A stretch of DNA of 64,000 bases from Ornithobacterium rhinotracheale DSM 15997 (GTDB lineage Bacteria > Bacteroidota > Bacteroidia > Flavobacteriales > Weeksellaceae): the NCBI RefSeq assembly GCF_000265465.1, contig NC_018016.1:501501-565500 (forward strand), in the 5' to 3' direction. Of the stretch, positions 35,000-44,837 are shown piece by piece. Every line of letters starts with the position of its first letter. Positions within the stretch are counted from its first letter, which is position 1. Under the pieces are notes generated by a model. It worked only from the letters and a program-made list of their open reading frames with translations, did no database searches and had not been told where the DNA came from. The translations under genes and the position numbers were made by a program.

Positions 35000-36331
35000 T
35001 TATTTCTTCTCGTCGTCGTAGGTAAATGGCACAAACCATGTCATGAGCAAGGCGGGTATAGTAAACACCATTACGAGCATAAAAAACAACTCATAACCCA
35101 AAAATTCTTGCGGCACCCAATGTGTGAGGTTCAATTTGTTTAAAATCATGATTTGGTTTGGCTTTTCGCTTAAGAAACCGCTTACAATGCCTGGCACCAA
35201 GACGCTTAAATTCATAATACTATTGGCAAAGGCATAGTGCGTCATCTGGTATTTGCCTGGGGCGATTTGCTGCATCATAAATAGGATTAAGCCCACAAAA
35301 CCAAATCCGTACCCGAAATATTCAAAAACAATCCCAACGGAAACAATGTATAAACTATGTGGGTGAAACATTGCTAAAAGCAAATACACCACAAATGGAA
35401 TATTGAACGCCAAGGCAAGTGTAAACAAAGTTTTCTTTAGCCCAAATTTAGAAATATAATACCCCGCTAGAATGGAACCTGCGATAAAGGCTACGGCTCC
35501 AAAGGTTCCGTAGATTAAGCCATAGGATTCATTGCTTAAATCTAATCCGCCGTTGGCTACGCTGTCTTTTAAAAACATAGGGGCTACCTTCATGGCTAAG
35601 CCTTCTGCAAATCGATAAAAGAATATGAAGAATAAATAGTAAATAATGTATTTTTTGGTAAAGAAATCTTTGATGATGAACCACAATTCTTGCAGTTTTT
35701 CTTTAAAATTTCCTTCCGTTTTTTTTCTGATATCTTTTGGCAACATAAAAATATGGTAAAATGCGACCAATGCCATAATCCCTGCACTGATCGCCATCAC
35801 CGATTGCCAAGATTCTACAGGCGAAAAGCCCAAATGCGAAGAAAGCCAGCCCGCCAAGAACACCAAGCCACCATTTGCCAAGACTTTTGCCATATTGTAA
35901 AAAGCACCTTGCCAGCCCGAGTATTTACTTTGAGTCTCGGTGTCGAGTTGCTCCATATAGATTCCATCGCCCGCAATGTCGTGCACCGAGCCGCTAATCG
36001 CCATCACGCCCATAAAGGCAATGGCTATCTTGAAGAAATCGGGCAACGGCAATGCAAAAACAACCGCTCCCAACATAATGGCTGAAATAAATTCGGCAAA
36101 AATGATGTATTTTCTTTTGGTTCCGAAAAGCTCCATAATAATACTAAAGAGTGGCTTGAACGACCAAGGCAGCAACAAAAGTGATGTATAGCGTGCAATT
36201 TCATCGTTGCTCACTCCTAGATCTTTGAACATCACCACCGAAACCATCGAAATGGTGATTAATGGAAACCCCATCGCAAAGTAAACGGTAGGCACCCATT
36301 TTAGTGGATTTTTTGTTTTAACTAAATTCAT
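35000..36331 (-). CDS. AmpG-like MFS transporter
   Basis: This 443-residue inner-membrane carrier has about 12 helices and a central loop near 200-220 (KDIRKKTEGNFKEK). The start FAMGFPLITISMVSVVMF, the SGSVHDIAGDGIYME segment and YGFGFVGLILFMMQQIAPGKY resemble PAT/AmpG-type permeases that move muropeptides or sugars. Its gene follows the GH92 gene on the same strand, after that gene's terminator. Transport of a glycan breakdown product is a reasonable inference but not shown. Confidence 0.8.
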   Translation of the reverse strand: MNLVKTKNPLKWVPTVYFAMGFPLITISMVSVVMFKDLGVSNDEIARYTSLLLLPWSFKPLFSIIMELFGTKRKYIIFAEFISAIMLGAVVFALPLPDFFKIAIAFMGVMAISGSVHDIAGDGIYMEQLDTETQSKYSGWQGAFYNMAKVLANGGLVFLAGWLSSHLGFSPVESWQSVMAISAGIMALVAFYHIFMLPKDIRKKTEGNFKEKLQELWFIIKDFFTKKYIIYYLFFIFFYRFAEGLAMKVAPMFLKDSVANGGLDLSNESYGLIYGTFGAVAFIAGSILAGYYISKFGLKKTLFTLALAFNIPFVVYLLLAMFHPHSLYIVSVGIVFEYFGYGFGFVGLILFMMQQIAPGKYQMTHYAFANSIMNLSVLVPGIVSGFLSEKPNQIMILNKLNLTHWVPQEFLGYELFFMLVMVFTIPALLMTWFVPFTYDDEKK

Positions 36332-36346
36332 TTTGTTTTAATTTAA

Positions 36347-36390
36347 ATAAAAAAACGAAGCCTTTAATCAATAAAATTAAAAGCCTCGTT
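36347..36390 (-). terminator. Terminator of the GH92 gene
   Basis: A 15-bp stem (36354-36368 and 36376-36390), with two positions pairing as G-U in RNA, is followed by seven T on the minus strand. Confidence 0.82.
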
Positions 36391-36401
36391 GAAGTATTTT
36401 T

Positions 36402-38666
36402 TTAATTTAAAGACCCGCTTTTGTTTGGCTCGGCACCTAGCTCAAGCACCAAAGTTCCGCCTTGCATGATTTGCTCATGGGAAATGGAAGTGCCTTGCAA
36501 TGGCTTGCCGTTAAGCGTTGCTTTCTGGATATAAATGTTCTTATCTGAAAAGTTTTTAGCCTCGATCACAAAAGTTTTGCCTTGCCCCACTTTCATCGTG
36601 GTTTTAGCAAACATAGGCGAAGTGATTTCGTATTCGGTAGAGGCTGGATTCATAGGGTATAACCCAATAGCACTCATCACATACCAAGCCGACATTTGTC
36701 CGCAATCTTCGTTTCCGCTATAGCCCTCTGGCGTGGTGTTATACTGAGTTTTTAAAATATGATTCACCCAATATTGCGTGCGCCACGGCTGCCCCGCTTT
36801 GTTGAACAAATAAGCAATGTGATGGCTTGGCTCGTTTCCGTGTGCGTATTGCCCAATAAGCCCAGAAATATCTACTGAAACATTGTCTCCCGTGATTTCA
36901 GAACTTTCGGTAAATAAGTTTTCTAACTTATTAGTAAACGCCTCTTTGCTTGGGAACAAGGCAATAAATCCATTGACATCTTGTGGCACAAACCAGCTGT
37001 GCTGCCAAGCGTTTCCTTCGGTGTAGTCGGTGTGCTCTCTGTGGTTGGAATGTTTTGGATCAAAAACTGGATTCCATTGCCCATCGGCAGATTTTCCTCG
37101 CATAAATTCCACGCTTGGGTCAAACAATTTTTTGTAAGCCATGGAACGATTCAAGAAATATTTATAATCTTCTTCCTTGCCTAGTTTTTTAGCCATTTGT
37201 GCCAAACACCAATCGTCGTAAGCATATTCCAAAGTAATAGTTACCGATTCGTCTAATTTATCATAAGGCACATAGCCGTATTTTTTATACAAATCCAAGC
37301 CTCGTGCATCGCTCATCATGGTTGCTTTCATGGCTTGGTAGGCTTCTTCTGCATTAAAGCCTCTTACTCCTTTCAAATAAGCCTCTGCAATCACCGCCAC
37401 GGAATGGTAGCCTGTCATGGTATTGGTTTCGTTTCCGTACAAAGTCCAAACAGGCAATAGTTTATTCACTTGATAATAGGCTAGCATAGAATTAATCATA
37501 TCTGCCACCTTGTCTGGATCTGTAATCGTGAGCAACGGGTGTTCTGTTCTGAAGGTATCCCACAACGAGAAAGTAGAATAGGCTGTATAATTGGCTTTTT
37601 TCACGATACTATCGTTCTCTAGACGAAAATCGCCATTGGCGTCTGAGAAAGTTACGGGTGCCACCTTGGTATGATACAAGGCGGTGTAGAAAATTGTTTT
37701 TAAGTCTTTGTTATCGCTCTCTACATTTATGCTTTCCAAGGCTTCGTTCCAAGCGAGCTTGGCTTTATCTCTAATTTCATCAAACGGAAAGCCCTCTCCT
37801 TCGGTTGCCATGTTTTGCAAAGCATTGTCGGTGCTCACCGAAGATAGTGCTACTTTTACCAAAAGTTCTTTGTTTTCATTATTAAAGAATGCTTGCGCAG
37901 ATGTAATATTCTCGCCTTGCATATGCGTTTTAAACTCAGTGATTGGTTTATTAAAACGAATGGCAAAAAATACTTTTTGATTCTTTGCCCAGCCAGTGCT
38001 GAATCTTTCCCCGATCAATGTATTTTCATCTTTTTGGGTTAAACGCATGTGCGTAGGATCGTCCCAATTGATGGCAAAACCTGGATTAAACACCACGCTT
38101 TGCTCCGCACCATCAGCATAAGTATAACGATGAAACGCCACTCTCTTTGCCGTGGTGAGCTCTACATTGATTTTAGGGTCTTCTAAAAATACTTGATAAT
38201 AACCTGGCGTAGCGGTTTCGTTGCTATGCGAATAGCGAGATTTATACGGCAACATATCGCGCAAAGCGGTTGATTTCTCTGGATACTGCTTGTCTTTTCC
38301 CACGCTGAGTTGCGCTAAATCTACCGTAATAGAAGCGGGCATTAGTTTTACATCGTTTAAATCCCCAATCCCTGTTCCGCTCAGGGTTAAATGCCCAAAA
38401 CCGATGATGATACTATCTGAATAATGATAGCCCGAACACCAGTCCCAAGCACTCACGCCATTGATGGGGCTCACCTGCAACATGCCAAACGGCATAGTAG
38501 CCCCAGGGTAAGTGTGCCCATGCTCGCCCGTCCCGATGAACGGATCTACATATTGTACTAAATCTAATTTTTCGGCATTTTCCTCTTCGGTCGATGTTGT
38601 TTTTTTCTCGCAATGGGTGAAAAACAACAGACCTGCCAACGCTAAAATTGTATGTCTGATTCTCAT
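36402..38666 (-). CDS. GH92 alpha-mannosidase lipoprotein
   Basis: GH92 enzymes are calcium-dependent exo-alpha-mannosidases that trim host N-glycans or yeast mannan. The 754-residue protein has a lipoprotein signal (lipobox FTHC) and family signatures VDPFIGTGEHGHTYPGA near the N-terminus, GNEPSHHIAYLFN and GNEDCGQMSAWYVMSA in the C-terminal (alpha/alpha)6 domain, where the catalytic acidic residues lie. Lipidation suggests periplasmic or surface exposure. Linkage specificity (1,2, 1,3 or other) cannot be told. Together with the GH2 gene it suggests use of host or dietary glycans. Confidence 0.95.
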   Translation of the reverse strand: MRIRHTILALAGLLFFTHCEKKTTSTEEENAEKLDLVQYVDPFIGTGEHGHTYPGATMPFGMLQVSPINGVSAWDWCSGYHYSDSIIIGFGHLTLSGTGIGDLNDVKLMPASITVDLAQLSVGKDKQYPEKSTALRDMLPYKSRYSHSNETATPGYYQVFLEDPKINVELTTAKRVAFHRYTYADGAEQSVVFNPGFAINWDDPTHMRLTQKDENTLIGERFSTGWAKNQKVFFAIRFNKPITEFKTHMQGENITSAQAFFNNENKELLVKVALSSVSTDNALQNMATEGEGFPFDEIRDKAKLAWNEALESINVESDNKDLKTIFYTALYHTKVAPVTFSDANGDFRLENDSIVKKANYTAYSTFSLWDTFRTEHPLLTITDPDKVADMINSMLAYYQVNKLLPVWTLYGNETNTMTGYHSVAVIAEAYLKGVRGFNAEEAYQAMKATMMSDARGLDLYKKYGYVPYDKLDESVTITLEYAYDDWCLAQMAKKLGKEEDYKYFLNRSMAYKKLFDPSVEFMRGKSADGQWNPVFDPKHSNHREHTDYTEGNAWQHSWFVPQDVNGFIALFPSKEAFTNKLENLFTESSEITGDNVSVDISGLIGQYAHGNEPSHHIAYLFNKAGQPWRTQYWVNHILKTQYNTTPEGYSGNEDCGQMSAWYVMSAIGLYPMNPASTEYEITSPMFAKTTMKVGQGKTFVIEAKNFSDKNIYIQKATLNGKPLQGTSISHEQIMQGGTLVLELGAEPNKSGSLN

Positions 38667-38833
38667 GTTTTGAATTAAAATTGGGTTTAAAGTTAATAAA
38701 TAAAAATCTATTTTTAATTATGATTAAAATCAAAAAAGCCCAAAAATCATTTTTTTGAGCTTTGCTTAATCTTTGACATTTATAATGATTAGCATTTAAT
38801 GCATGGGCAATCTAAAGCTGTTACACATGGTTT

Positions 38834-39919
38834 TTAACCTAAAATATTAAATCGCTCCACGCTTCGCCAGTATTTGTCTTTATAAATATCAAAGCTGCTG
38901 TCTATTTCCTGTTGGTATTTCTGGCAAATGCCATCTACTATTTTGGTCGCCTTGCGAAAATCTTTGCAGGCATAAAAGATGGTTCGCAGATTTGGAATGG
39001 TCTCTCTACACACAAATACCATTTCTTTTTTATCTTGAAATACTTGGTTTATTTCCTCCTCAATCTCATCTTCTATTTGATTTAATAAGTTAAAAAGAGC
39101 GTCTGTAGAAAGATTTTCGGGAAAGGAAAGTTCTAGCGCGAGCATCCACGGGTAGGAGGACTTGCCTTCCCACTGCAAAACATCTTGGTTCGCCACGGCT
39201 ACTATACGCCCCTGTTCGGAGTTGCCCTCTAATGCTTGAAAACTATCTTCGGAATCGTCGTAATAAATATCTTTTGTTTTTTCCAAAAATTCAGACTCTC
39301 GCCATTTGAGGTAGCTGTCGAGTTTCTGTATCGGGATAAGCTCTCCCTCCACCTCGTTTGGGGCGCAAACATCGGCAAAATCAATGCGGGTAACCATATT
39401 CATTTCGCCAAAATAATTGTCCAAGAAAATAAACACGCCTTGCGTAATGTTTCCCTTGTTGTCTTCGTTCATATCTTTGTGGGTAAAGATAACCTCTACC
39501 TCATCGGGAAAATCCTCATACACCACTGGGTGAAACTGAATGTTTGCGGGGCTAAATTCGTAGCCGTGCATTTTGATAGCCATCTCGGGGATTTGCTCTT
39601 TCATCGCAGGTTTGAGGGCGATAAACCTCCAATGAGGCAAATCCTGCGGTGCGTGGGCTATTAACTCCTCAGCAAAAACAATGGAAGTAACTCGCCCATC
39701 GGGAGTAACGATAAGCTCAGCCATACGATTTCCTGCATCGCCTAATAGTGCTTGCAAATCGCCATCTACCAGCTTCAAATGCTCTATAATGGGGTCTAAG
39801 ACTTCTTTTTCTATCGTTGAATTATCGCCCTCCATAATGATTGCATGGAAACTTTGTTCTTCTGTTTTGAACCAATCCCAAAAGGTTTGGTATCTTTCGC
39901 TGTAATCTGTCATAATCAA
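38834..39919 (-). CDS. Uncharacterised protein with DUF695-like C-terminus
   Basis: A 361-residue, very acidic, soluble protein without signal peptide. The C-terminal part (about 230-355) has SSYPWMLALELSFPENLS, a run of Glu/Asp, VFVCRETIPNLRTIFYACKD and a final DKYWRSVERF, which fits DUF695 as I remember it. The N-terminal half (IEHLKLVDGDLQALLGDAGNRMAELIVTPDGR) recalls immunity- or SUFU-like folds, but this is a guess. Possible role: immunity or stress protein. No partner toxin is visible. Confidence 0.75.
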   Translation of the reverse strand: MIMTDYSERYQTFWDWFKTEEQSFHAIIMEGDNSTIEKEVLDPIIEHLKLVDGDLQALLGDAGNRMAELIVTPDGRVTSIVFAEELIAHAPQDLPHWRFIALKPAMKEQIPEMAIKMHGYEFSPANIQFHPVVYEDFPDEVEVIFTHKDMNEDNKGNITQGVFIFLDNYFGEMNMVTRIDFADVCAPNEVEGELIPIQKLDSYLKWRESEFLEKTKDIYYDDSEDSFQALEGNSEQGRIVAVANQDVLQWEGKSSYPWMLALELSFPENLSTDALFNLLNQIEDEIEEEINQVFQDKKEMVFVCRETIPNLRTIFYACKDFRKATKIVDGICQKYQQEIDSSFDIYKDKYWRSVERFNILG

Positions 39920-40005
39920 TATGTTTTTTTAATTATTTTTAAAGAAATTTATTTTTTATTGAGGGGAACTTAATAAATCATCTGGGATATTAAATACACC
40001 ATCAA

Positions 40006-40135
40006 GGAAATTGTTTACACGATGTTGTGTATTTAATGCACAAGGCGGGAAATCTTTTGCACAACCTTGTGTAGGACTTGCACCAGATAGGAAATGGCTT
40101 GCACAAAGCCTACCCAAGATAGGAAACCTTTTACA
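40006..40135. repeat. Degenerate intergenic tandem repeat, about four units
   Basis: Units beginning GGAAAT/GGGAAAT and containing TTnCACAA start at about 40006, 40048, 40090 and 40122, giving spacings of 42, 42 and 32 bp. It lies in the 285-bp gap between the DUF695-like gene and the 177-residue gene. Open frames through it look like translated repeat. Confidence 0.5.
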
Positions 40136-40204
40136 CAAGATAAAAAACTTATTATTCAATCTTGTGATATTCCTGCACAGACAAGAATCTCATTAGTTTT
40201 ACCA

Positions 40205-40738
40205 TTATTTTGTGTTATAAGAATACAGTTTTATAAATCTAATATGCAAATCATGAAGTCTATTTCTTCCTAAACTTAAATCTCCATTACCTAACAAAAT
40301 GATAGCCTGCGTAAAGCTATTACATCCCAGCCTTTTAGCTGTAAATAAAATGTTGTTATAGTAGGCATCTCTATGCCCCCTACCTAAGACCATAAAATAA
40401 CCATAACCCCTTAATTTTTTCTCCACATATTCAAGATAGAAAAGTCCATATTCATCATGCAATCCCTCCTCTTCTCTAAAGGATTTAGTGGGATATAATC
40501 TCCTAAAATTAATAATTTTCCTTTCTAATTCGTCAAATTCTTCTTTATTATTCTTCACTTCAAGTTCTTCAAAACCATAAATTTTCAATCCAAACTTCTT
40601 AAAATAAAGCGACGTGTCTATTAAGTATTCTTCTAACACTTTGAATTTAACTTCAAGTTCTTCTAATGACGTTGCTTTCTTCTCAACTTTAAATTTAAAT
40701 TCAAGATCTTTAAAAAATTTCTCCTTATCCATATCCAT
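40205..40738 (-). CDS. Hypothetical protein, 177 residues
   Basis: No family recognised. The start MDMDKEKF is preceded by AT-rich DNA. The N-terminal third is charged and helical, with the partly repeated phrases LEFKFKVEKK and LEVKFKVLEEYL. The C-terminal half contains GYGYFMVLGRGHRDAYYNN and GNGDLSLGRNRLHDLHIR. No signal or membrane segment. Base composition is richer in A and T than in the flanking glycosidase genes, so together with the DUF695-like neighbour it may be acquired DNA. Confidence 0.65.
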   Translation of the reverse strand: MDMDKEKFFKDLEFKFKVEKKATSLEELEVKFKVLEEYLIDTSLYFKKFGLKIYGFEELEVKNNKEEFDELERKIINFRRLYPTKSFREEEGLHDEYGLFYLEYVEKKLRGYGYFMVLGRGHRDAYYNNILFTAKRLGCNSFTQAIILLGNGDLSLGRNRLHDLHIRFIKLYSYNTK

Positions 40739-40912
40739 TTTATTTATTGTATTTTCAAATATTTTCTTAACAAAACCTTAACCACCAACCCATTAACACC
40801 CAAGCCGAGAGCTTGAAAATCAATGAGAAACTTTTACTTTTATTTCACAACTAAATGTTAAAACAAAATTAAAAATCCCTTGACTAAAAACATGCTAAAA
40901 AAGCATAGCCAC

Positions 40913-43399
40913 CTACTTCACCTCAATGCTTACTTGACCTGTTTTCACGCCTTTGGACTTTACTTGTAGCATTGCCTTACCTGCCTTCTCCTTGGCCTGA
41001 ATGATTGCTACAAGCTTGCCATTGAAGAAATGCATCTTAGGCAAATGAAACTGGTCTGTACAAGTAGGGTCGCCATTAGCCGCTGCGCGATAGGTTGCTG
41101 CACCTGAGGCTTTAAATGTGGCTAATTCGTTATAATCTGGCACTAAGTTTCCGTCTTTGTCCACCACCTCTATCGTTACGAATGCTAAATCCTTGCCATC
41201 AGCTTTGATGCTTGGATTTTCCACCGTCATTTTAAAATGGTGGGGAGTGCCTGCGGTATGGATTTCTTTCTCGGCGACAGCTTTTCCGTCTTTGTCATAG
41301 GCTACTACTTTGAGCGTTCCTGGCTCGTACTTGGTATCTAGCCACATAAGGCGGTAGCGTTTTTGGCGTTCTAGATTTTTCTTGGCCTCGCCTGTTCCGC
41401 TTTTTTCTAGGTCTACTTTTTGTTTAGTGCGTTTTCCTTGGCTTTTTCCATTAATGAATAATTCTGCCGTAGGGTGATTGGTGTATACAAATACTGGGGT
41501 GATTTCGCCTTCTCTTCCTTTCCAGTTCCAATGTGGCAAGATGTGCAAGGTTTCCTTGTCTTTATTCCAGTGGCTTCGGTATAGGTAAAATCTATCTTTT
41601 GGAATCCCCGCCAAGTCAATGGCTCCAAAGTACGAGCTATGCGACGGCCATTCTGAATAATACGGCGTAGGCTCTCCTAGGTAATCGAAGCCTGTCCAGA
41701 TGAATTCACCAATGGTGTACGGCAAATCTTCTTGCACAATCCAGTCGTCTTCTGGCAAGTTTGACCATGAACAATGCGACAAATCGTATGATGAAATTTG
41801 CTGATCTTTATACTTAGGCATTGATTGTCTTTCCACAGGGAATTTATACACGCCACGCGAACTGATGGTGGAGGCCGTTTCGCTACCGAGTATTATTTGC
41901 TGTGGTAAGGTTTTATACTCCTCCTGATATTTATGTGGGCGGTAGTTAAATCCTGCGATGTCAAGCGTGGCAGCCATATTGTTTTTCAGCACATGGTCTG
42001 GCCTGTCCATTCCATTGGAAACGGGGCGGGTTTTGTCTAAATTATGGATGATATCTTGCAATTGTCTAGCAACTTTAGCCCCTTGCGGATTGCTCTGCTC
42101 CTCCACTTCGTTTCCAATGAACCACATAATCACACTTGGGTCGTTGCGGTAGTGTTTTACCACATTTTCTAAATCCTTTTTAGCCCAGTCTTTAAATTCT
42201 AAATGATAGCCATTCTCTACTTTCGGAATGCCCCACTCGTCAAAAGTTTCCACGGCGAGCATCATCCCCATCTCGTTGGCAAGTTTCACATACTCTGGCG
42301 CGGGCATATTGTGCGAGGTTCTGATGGCATTTACGCCCATATCTTTGAGCATACGGATTTGGCGGCGAATGGCTGCCTCATTCACTGCGCCCCCTAGTGG
42401 ACCTAAATCGTGGTGCATACAAGCGCCTTGAATCATAATTTTTCTACCATTTAGATAAAATCCATCGTTTGGCTTCACCTCAATGCTACGAATCCCGAAG
42501 GTAGTGGTGTACTCATCTTCCAGCGTTTGGTTATGATATAGCTTGGTGATGGCTTTGTATAGATTAGGATTCTCGGTATCCCACAAAGCGGGGTGCTCCA
42601 CATAGATATCCTGCTCTATGACATTCCCCACGGAATATTTATCCAACTCCTTTTTCTCCACCTTCACCGCTTGCCCTTGCGGGTCTATAATTTCGGTTTG
42701 CACCCAGAAAGTTCCAGTCTTTTGCCCTCCTTTATCCACCTGAGTTTTCACCTTAATTTGGGCAAAATCTTTCTCAATGACAGGCGTAGTAATTTGCACG
42801 CCCCAAATGGGGATATGGGTTTTATTCGTAGTGATTAAATGCACATTTCGGTATAAGCCCGCCCCAGGGTACCAGCGCGATTGCTGAGTTTTGTTTTCAA
42901 GGCGCACAGCGAGGGCATTGTTCCCTTTACGCACATACGGGGTTACATCAAAGTAGAAGGTGTTGTACCCATAGGGCCAAATACCCACCTTTTGCCCATT
43001 GACAAAGACTTGCGCGTGGCTCATTGCTCCATCAAATTGGAGATACACTTTTTGATTTTCATTAAATTCTGGCAAATCAAAAGCCCTGCGATACCAGCCC
43101 ACCCCTACAAATGGGAGGCCACCCGTTCTGCCCGCGTGCGCTATGGGCGCCTTTTGCCCATCTTGCTTGATGGCGGTGCGCTGAATATCGTTTTCGATAT
43201 CAAACGGACCATAAATTGCCCAATCATGCGGAATACGCACCTTTTGCCATTTACTATCGTTTAATTTTTCGTTTGAGAAAGAAGCATCATCTTGTCGGGT
43301 AAAACGCCAATCTTTCTCAAGCAAAGTATTGCTTCGATTTTGCGCAGAAAGATTCGCTACCCATAAAAGGCTTGCCAGCCAAAGTCCTATTTTTTTCAT
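40913..43399 (-). CDS. GH2 beta-galactosidase-type glycoside hydrolase, exported
   Basis: This 828-residue retaining glycosidase has a signal peptide ending VANLSAQ. The order is sugar-binding domain (about 25-190), immunoglobulin-like domain (about 195-305), and a TIM barrel (about 310-600) with acid/base Glu431 in FIGNEVEE and nucleophile Glu507 in LGSETAS. C-terminal beta domains follow, DUF4982-like and an Ig/invasin-like domain (SIKADGKDLAFVTIEVVD). Beta-galactosidase is the commonest activity of this architecture, but beta-glucuronidase or beta-mannosidase relatives exist. It is presumably periplasmic. Confidence 0.93.
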   Translation of the reverse strand: MKKIGLWLASLLWVANLSAQNRSNTLLEKDWRFTRQDDASFSNEKLNDSKWQKVRIPHDWAIYGPFDIENDIQRTAIKQDGQKAPIAHAGRTGGLPFVGVGWYRRAFDLPEFNENQKVYLQFDGAMSHAQVFVNGQKVGIWPYGYNTFYFDVTPYVRKGNNALAVRLENKTQQSRWYPGAGLYRNVHLITTNKTHIPIWGVQITTPVIEKDFAQIKVKTQVDKGGQKTGTFWVQTEIIDPQGQAVKVEKKELDKYSVGNVIEQDIYVEHPALWDTENPNLYKAITKLYHNQTLEDEYTTTFGIRSIEVKPNDGFYLNGRKIMIQGACMHHDLGPLGGAVNEAAIRRQIRMLKDMGVNAIRTSHNMPAPEYVKLANEMGMMLAVETFDEWGIPKVENGYHLEFKDWAKKDLENVVKHYRNDPSVIMWFIGNEVEEQSNPQGAKVARQLQDIIHNLDKTRPVSNGMDRPDHVLKNNMAATLDIAGFNYRPHKYQEEYKTLPQQIILGSETASTISSRGVYKFPVERQSMPKYKDQQISSYDLSHCSWSNLPEDDWIVQEDLPYTIGEFIWTGFDYLGEPTPYYSEWPSHSSYFGAIDLAGIPKDRFYLYRSHWNKDKETLHILPHWNWKGREGEITPVFVYTNHPTAELFINGKSQGKRTKQKVDLEKSGTGEAKKNLERQKRYRLMWLDTKYEPGTLKVVAYDKDGKAVAEKEIHTAGTPHHFKMTVENPSIKADGKDLAFVTIEVVDKDGNLVPDYNELATFKASGAATYRAAANGDPTCTDQFHLPKMHFFNGKLVAIIQAKEKAGKAMLQVKSKGVKTGQVSIEVK

Positions 43400-43500
43400 T
43401 TATCAAGTTTTTTTCAGCCCTCTAAAAAACGAATTTTTACTGAATTTTTCAACTTTTGAGTGTATGAGTTTTGTCGTGTTTAAAGTTTAAACCAAAAGAA

Positions 43501-43532
43501 AAAAGGCTGAAAAAATGATTTTTCAGCCTTTT
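43501..43532 (-). terminator. Terminator of the nucleoid-associated protein gene
   Basis: Fourteen-base arms (43501-43514 and 43519-43532) with a 4-nt loop and T-rich continuation on the minus strand. Confidence 0.88.
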
Positions 43533-43538
43533 TAGTTT

Positions 43539-44549
43539 TTACTTTTCTTCTTCAAAATAGATTTTGTAATATTTACCTTTACTATCCTCCTCGCGCGAAA
43601 TTTTCTTTCGGTCGCCATGGACATAAATATGAAAATCTTTATCTAATTTAATCACACTTTTAAACAAGCGGTTTTGTTTTTTCACCGCCGTTTTATCCAG
43701 CGAGAAATTATCCTTTAAATCCACCTCAAAATCGTTGTTACATTGTTGCACATAACCTTCAAAACTCTCGATCAGCTCATCGCTACCAAAGACTTGATTG
43801 CAGAATTTATCGTGTTCAAACTTTTCTTGCTGTTTAAAGAAATCAATCGAGCGATTCAACAAATCGGCTTGATCCACGCGCGTTACATCAAACTCCTCGG
43901 GCATTTGTTGAGTTACAAAATTTCGGCAAGTTGTCATCACATAATCCGTGTTAAAATAATTATTCTCCACTTGCGAAAGTTGCAAAAATCCATCCACCCA
44001 AAAATGTGCTTCTTCGCCACCCGTCGCTTTATCTATAATATAAACACGATAGCCATCTTCTTTATCAGTATTATAAATGATACAACCTTTATCTATTTTC
44101 TTGGTTGAAATCCCCTCGTGCAATTCAATGGTATAGCCCTCATTTTTAGGATACACTTTCAGAAATTGCTCGTGCGTTTCGGTTTTAAAGAGCCCCACGG
44201 CTTGCACGATTTCATTTCGGTACTCGATAGAGCTAAAATATACGAGATAAAACTCTCCTGGCTTAATCCTCGGGTGCTCTGAATATTCAAAAAGACGCTG
44301 CGCCAATTTTTCCGAAGCCTCGTGCGCATATTCAGAATCTTCAAATACCTTAGCCACCTCTGCAAAAACCTCATTATCTCCCTCTGAATTATCAAAATGA
44401 AAAAGCTCCTCACTTTTAAAATATTTGGTAAAATAAGATTCCAGCATAGGCATATCTTCGCCATCTACCAATACAGGAAAATCCGAAATAATTAATGTAT
44501 CATCTAGGGTTTTGTTACCCACTTTATGCACCGAAATACTTTCAATCAT
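43539..44549 (-). CDS. Nucleoid-associated protein (NdpA/YejK family)
   Basis: This 336-residue cytoplasmic protein matches the 37-kDa nucleoid-associated family (PF04245) by length and organisation: an N-terminal domain opening IESISVHKVGNKT, YLVYFSSIEYRNEIVQAVGLFKTE in the middle and a C-terminal FDKDFHIYVHGDRKK-like end (here LDKDFHIYVHGDRK). E. coli YejK binds the nucleoid and topoisomerase IV; the role in Bacteroidota is not established. Monocistronic, with promoter and terminator. Confidence 0.85.
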   Translation of the reverse strand: MIESISVHKVGNKTLDDTLIISDFPVLVDGEDMPMLESYFTKYFKSEELFHFDNSEGDNEVFAEVAKVFEDSEYAHEASEKLAQRLFEYSEHPRIKPGEFYLVYFSSIEYRNEIVQAVGLFKTETHEQFLKVYPKNEGYTIELHEGISTKKIDKGCIIYNTDKEDGYRVYIIDKATGGEEAHFWVDGFLQLSQVENNYFNTDYVMTTCRNFVTQQMPEEFDVTRVDQADLLNRSIDFFKQQEKFEHDKFCNQVFGSDELIESFEGYVQQCNNDFEVDLKDNFSLDKTAVKKQNRLFKSVIKLDKDFHIYVHGDRKKISREEDSKGKYYKIYFEEEK

Positions 44550-44572
44550 GGTTCTATCTCTAATTAAAATTG

Positions 44573-44604
44573 CAAAGCTAAGTAATAATTTTCAGCCATT
44601 CAAA
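44573..44604 (-). promoter_or_regulatory. Promoter of the nucleoid-associated protein gene
   Basis: On the minus strand TTTG (44601-44604), 20 bp, TAGCTTTG (44573-44580), 23 nt before the start codon. Confidence 0.7.
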
Positions 44605-44804
44605 AAAGCTTAAAAATGCATTTTTTTATATTCCACTAAAAGCATAGAATCAACAATTTACTTTGAAGCTAAAAACCGAATTTGAGCTGTTTATTTAATT
44701 ACAAATAATTGAAAAAAATAAATAGAATGATTCTAAATATGAGAAAGAAAGCGAATTTTAGACAGTTTTAAGCACTTAAAACTTTTAAATTTAATCATAA
44801 ATTT

Positions 44805-44812
44805 TAAATTTG
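44805..44812 (+). promoter_or_regulatory. -7 box (TAAATTTG) for aconitase
   Basis: TAAATTTG 25 nt before the ATG; CTTT at the -33 position is a partial match. Confidence 0.55.
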
Positions 44813-44837
44813 TAAAAATACAAAAAACACAACAATT

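Noticed and set aside
39956-40159. 67-codon minus-strand gene
   Set aside because: It is the translation of the degenerate repeat.
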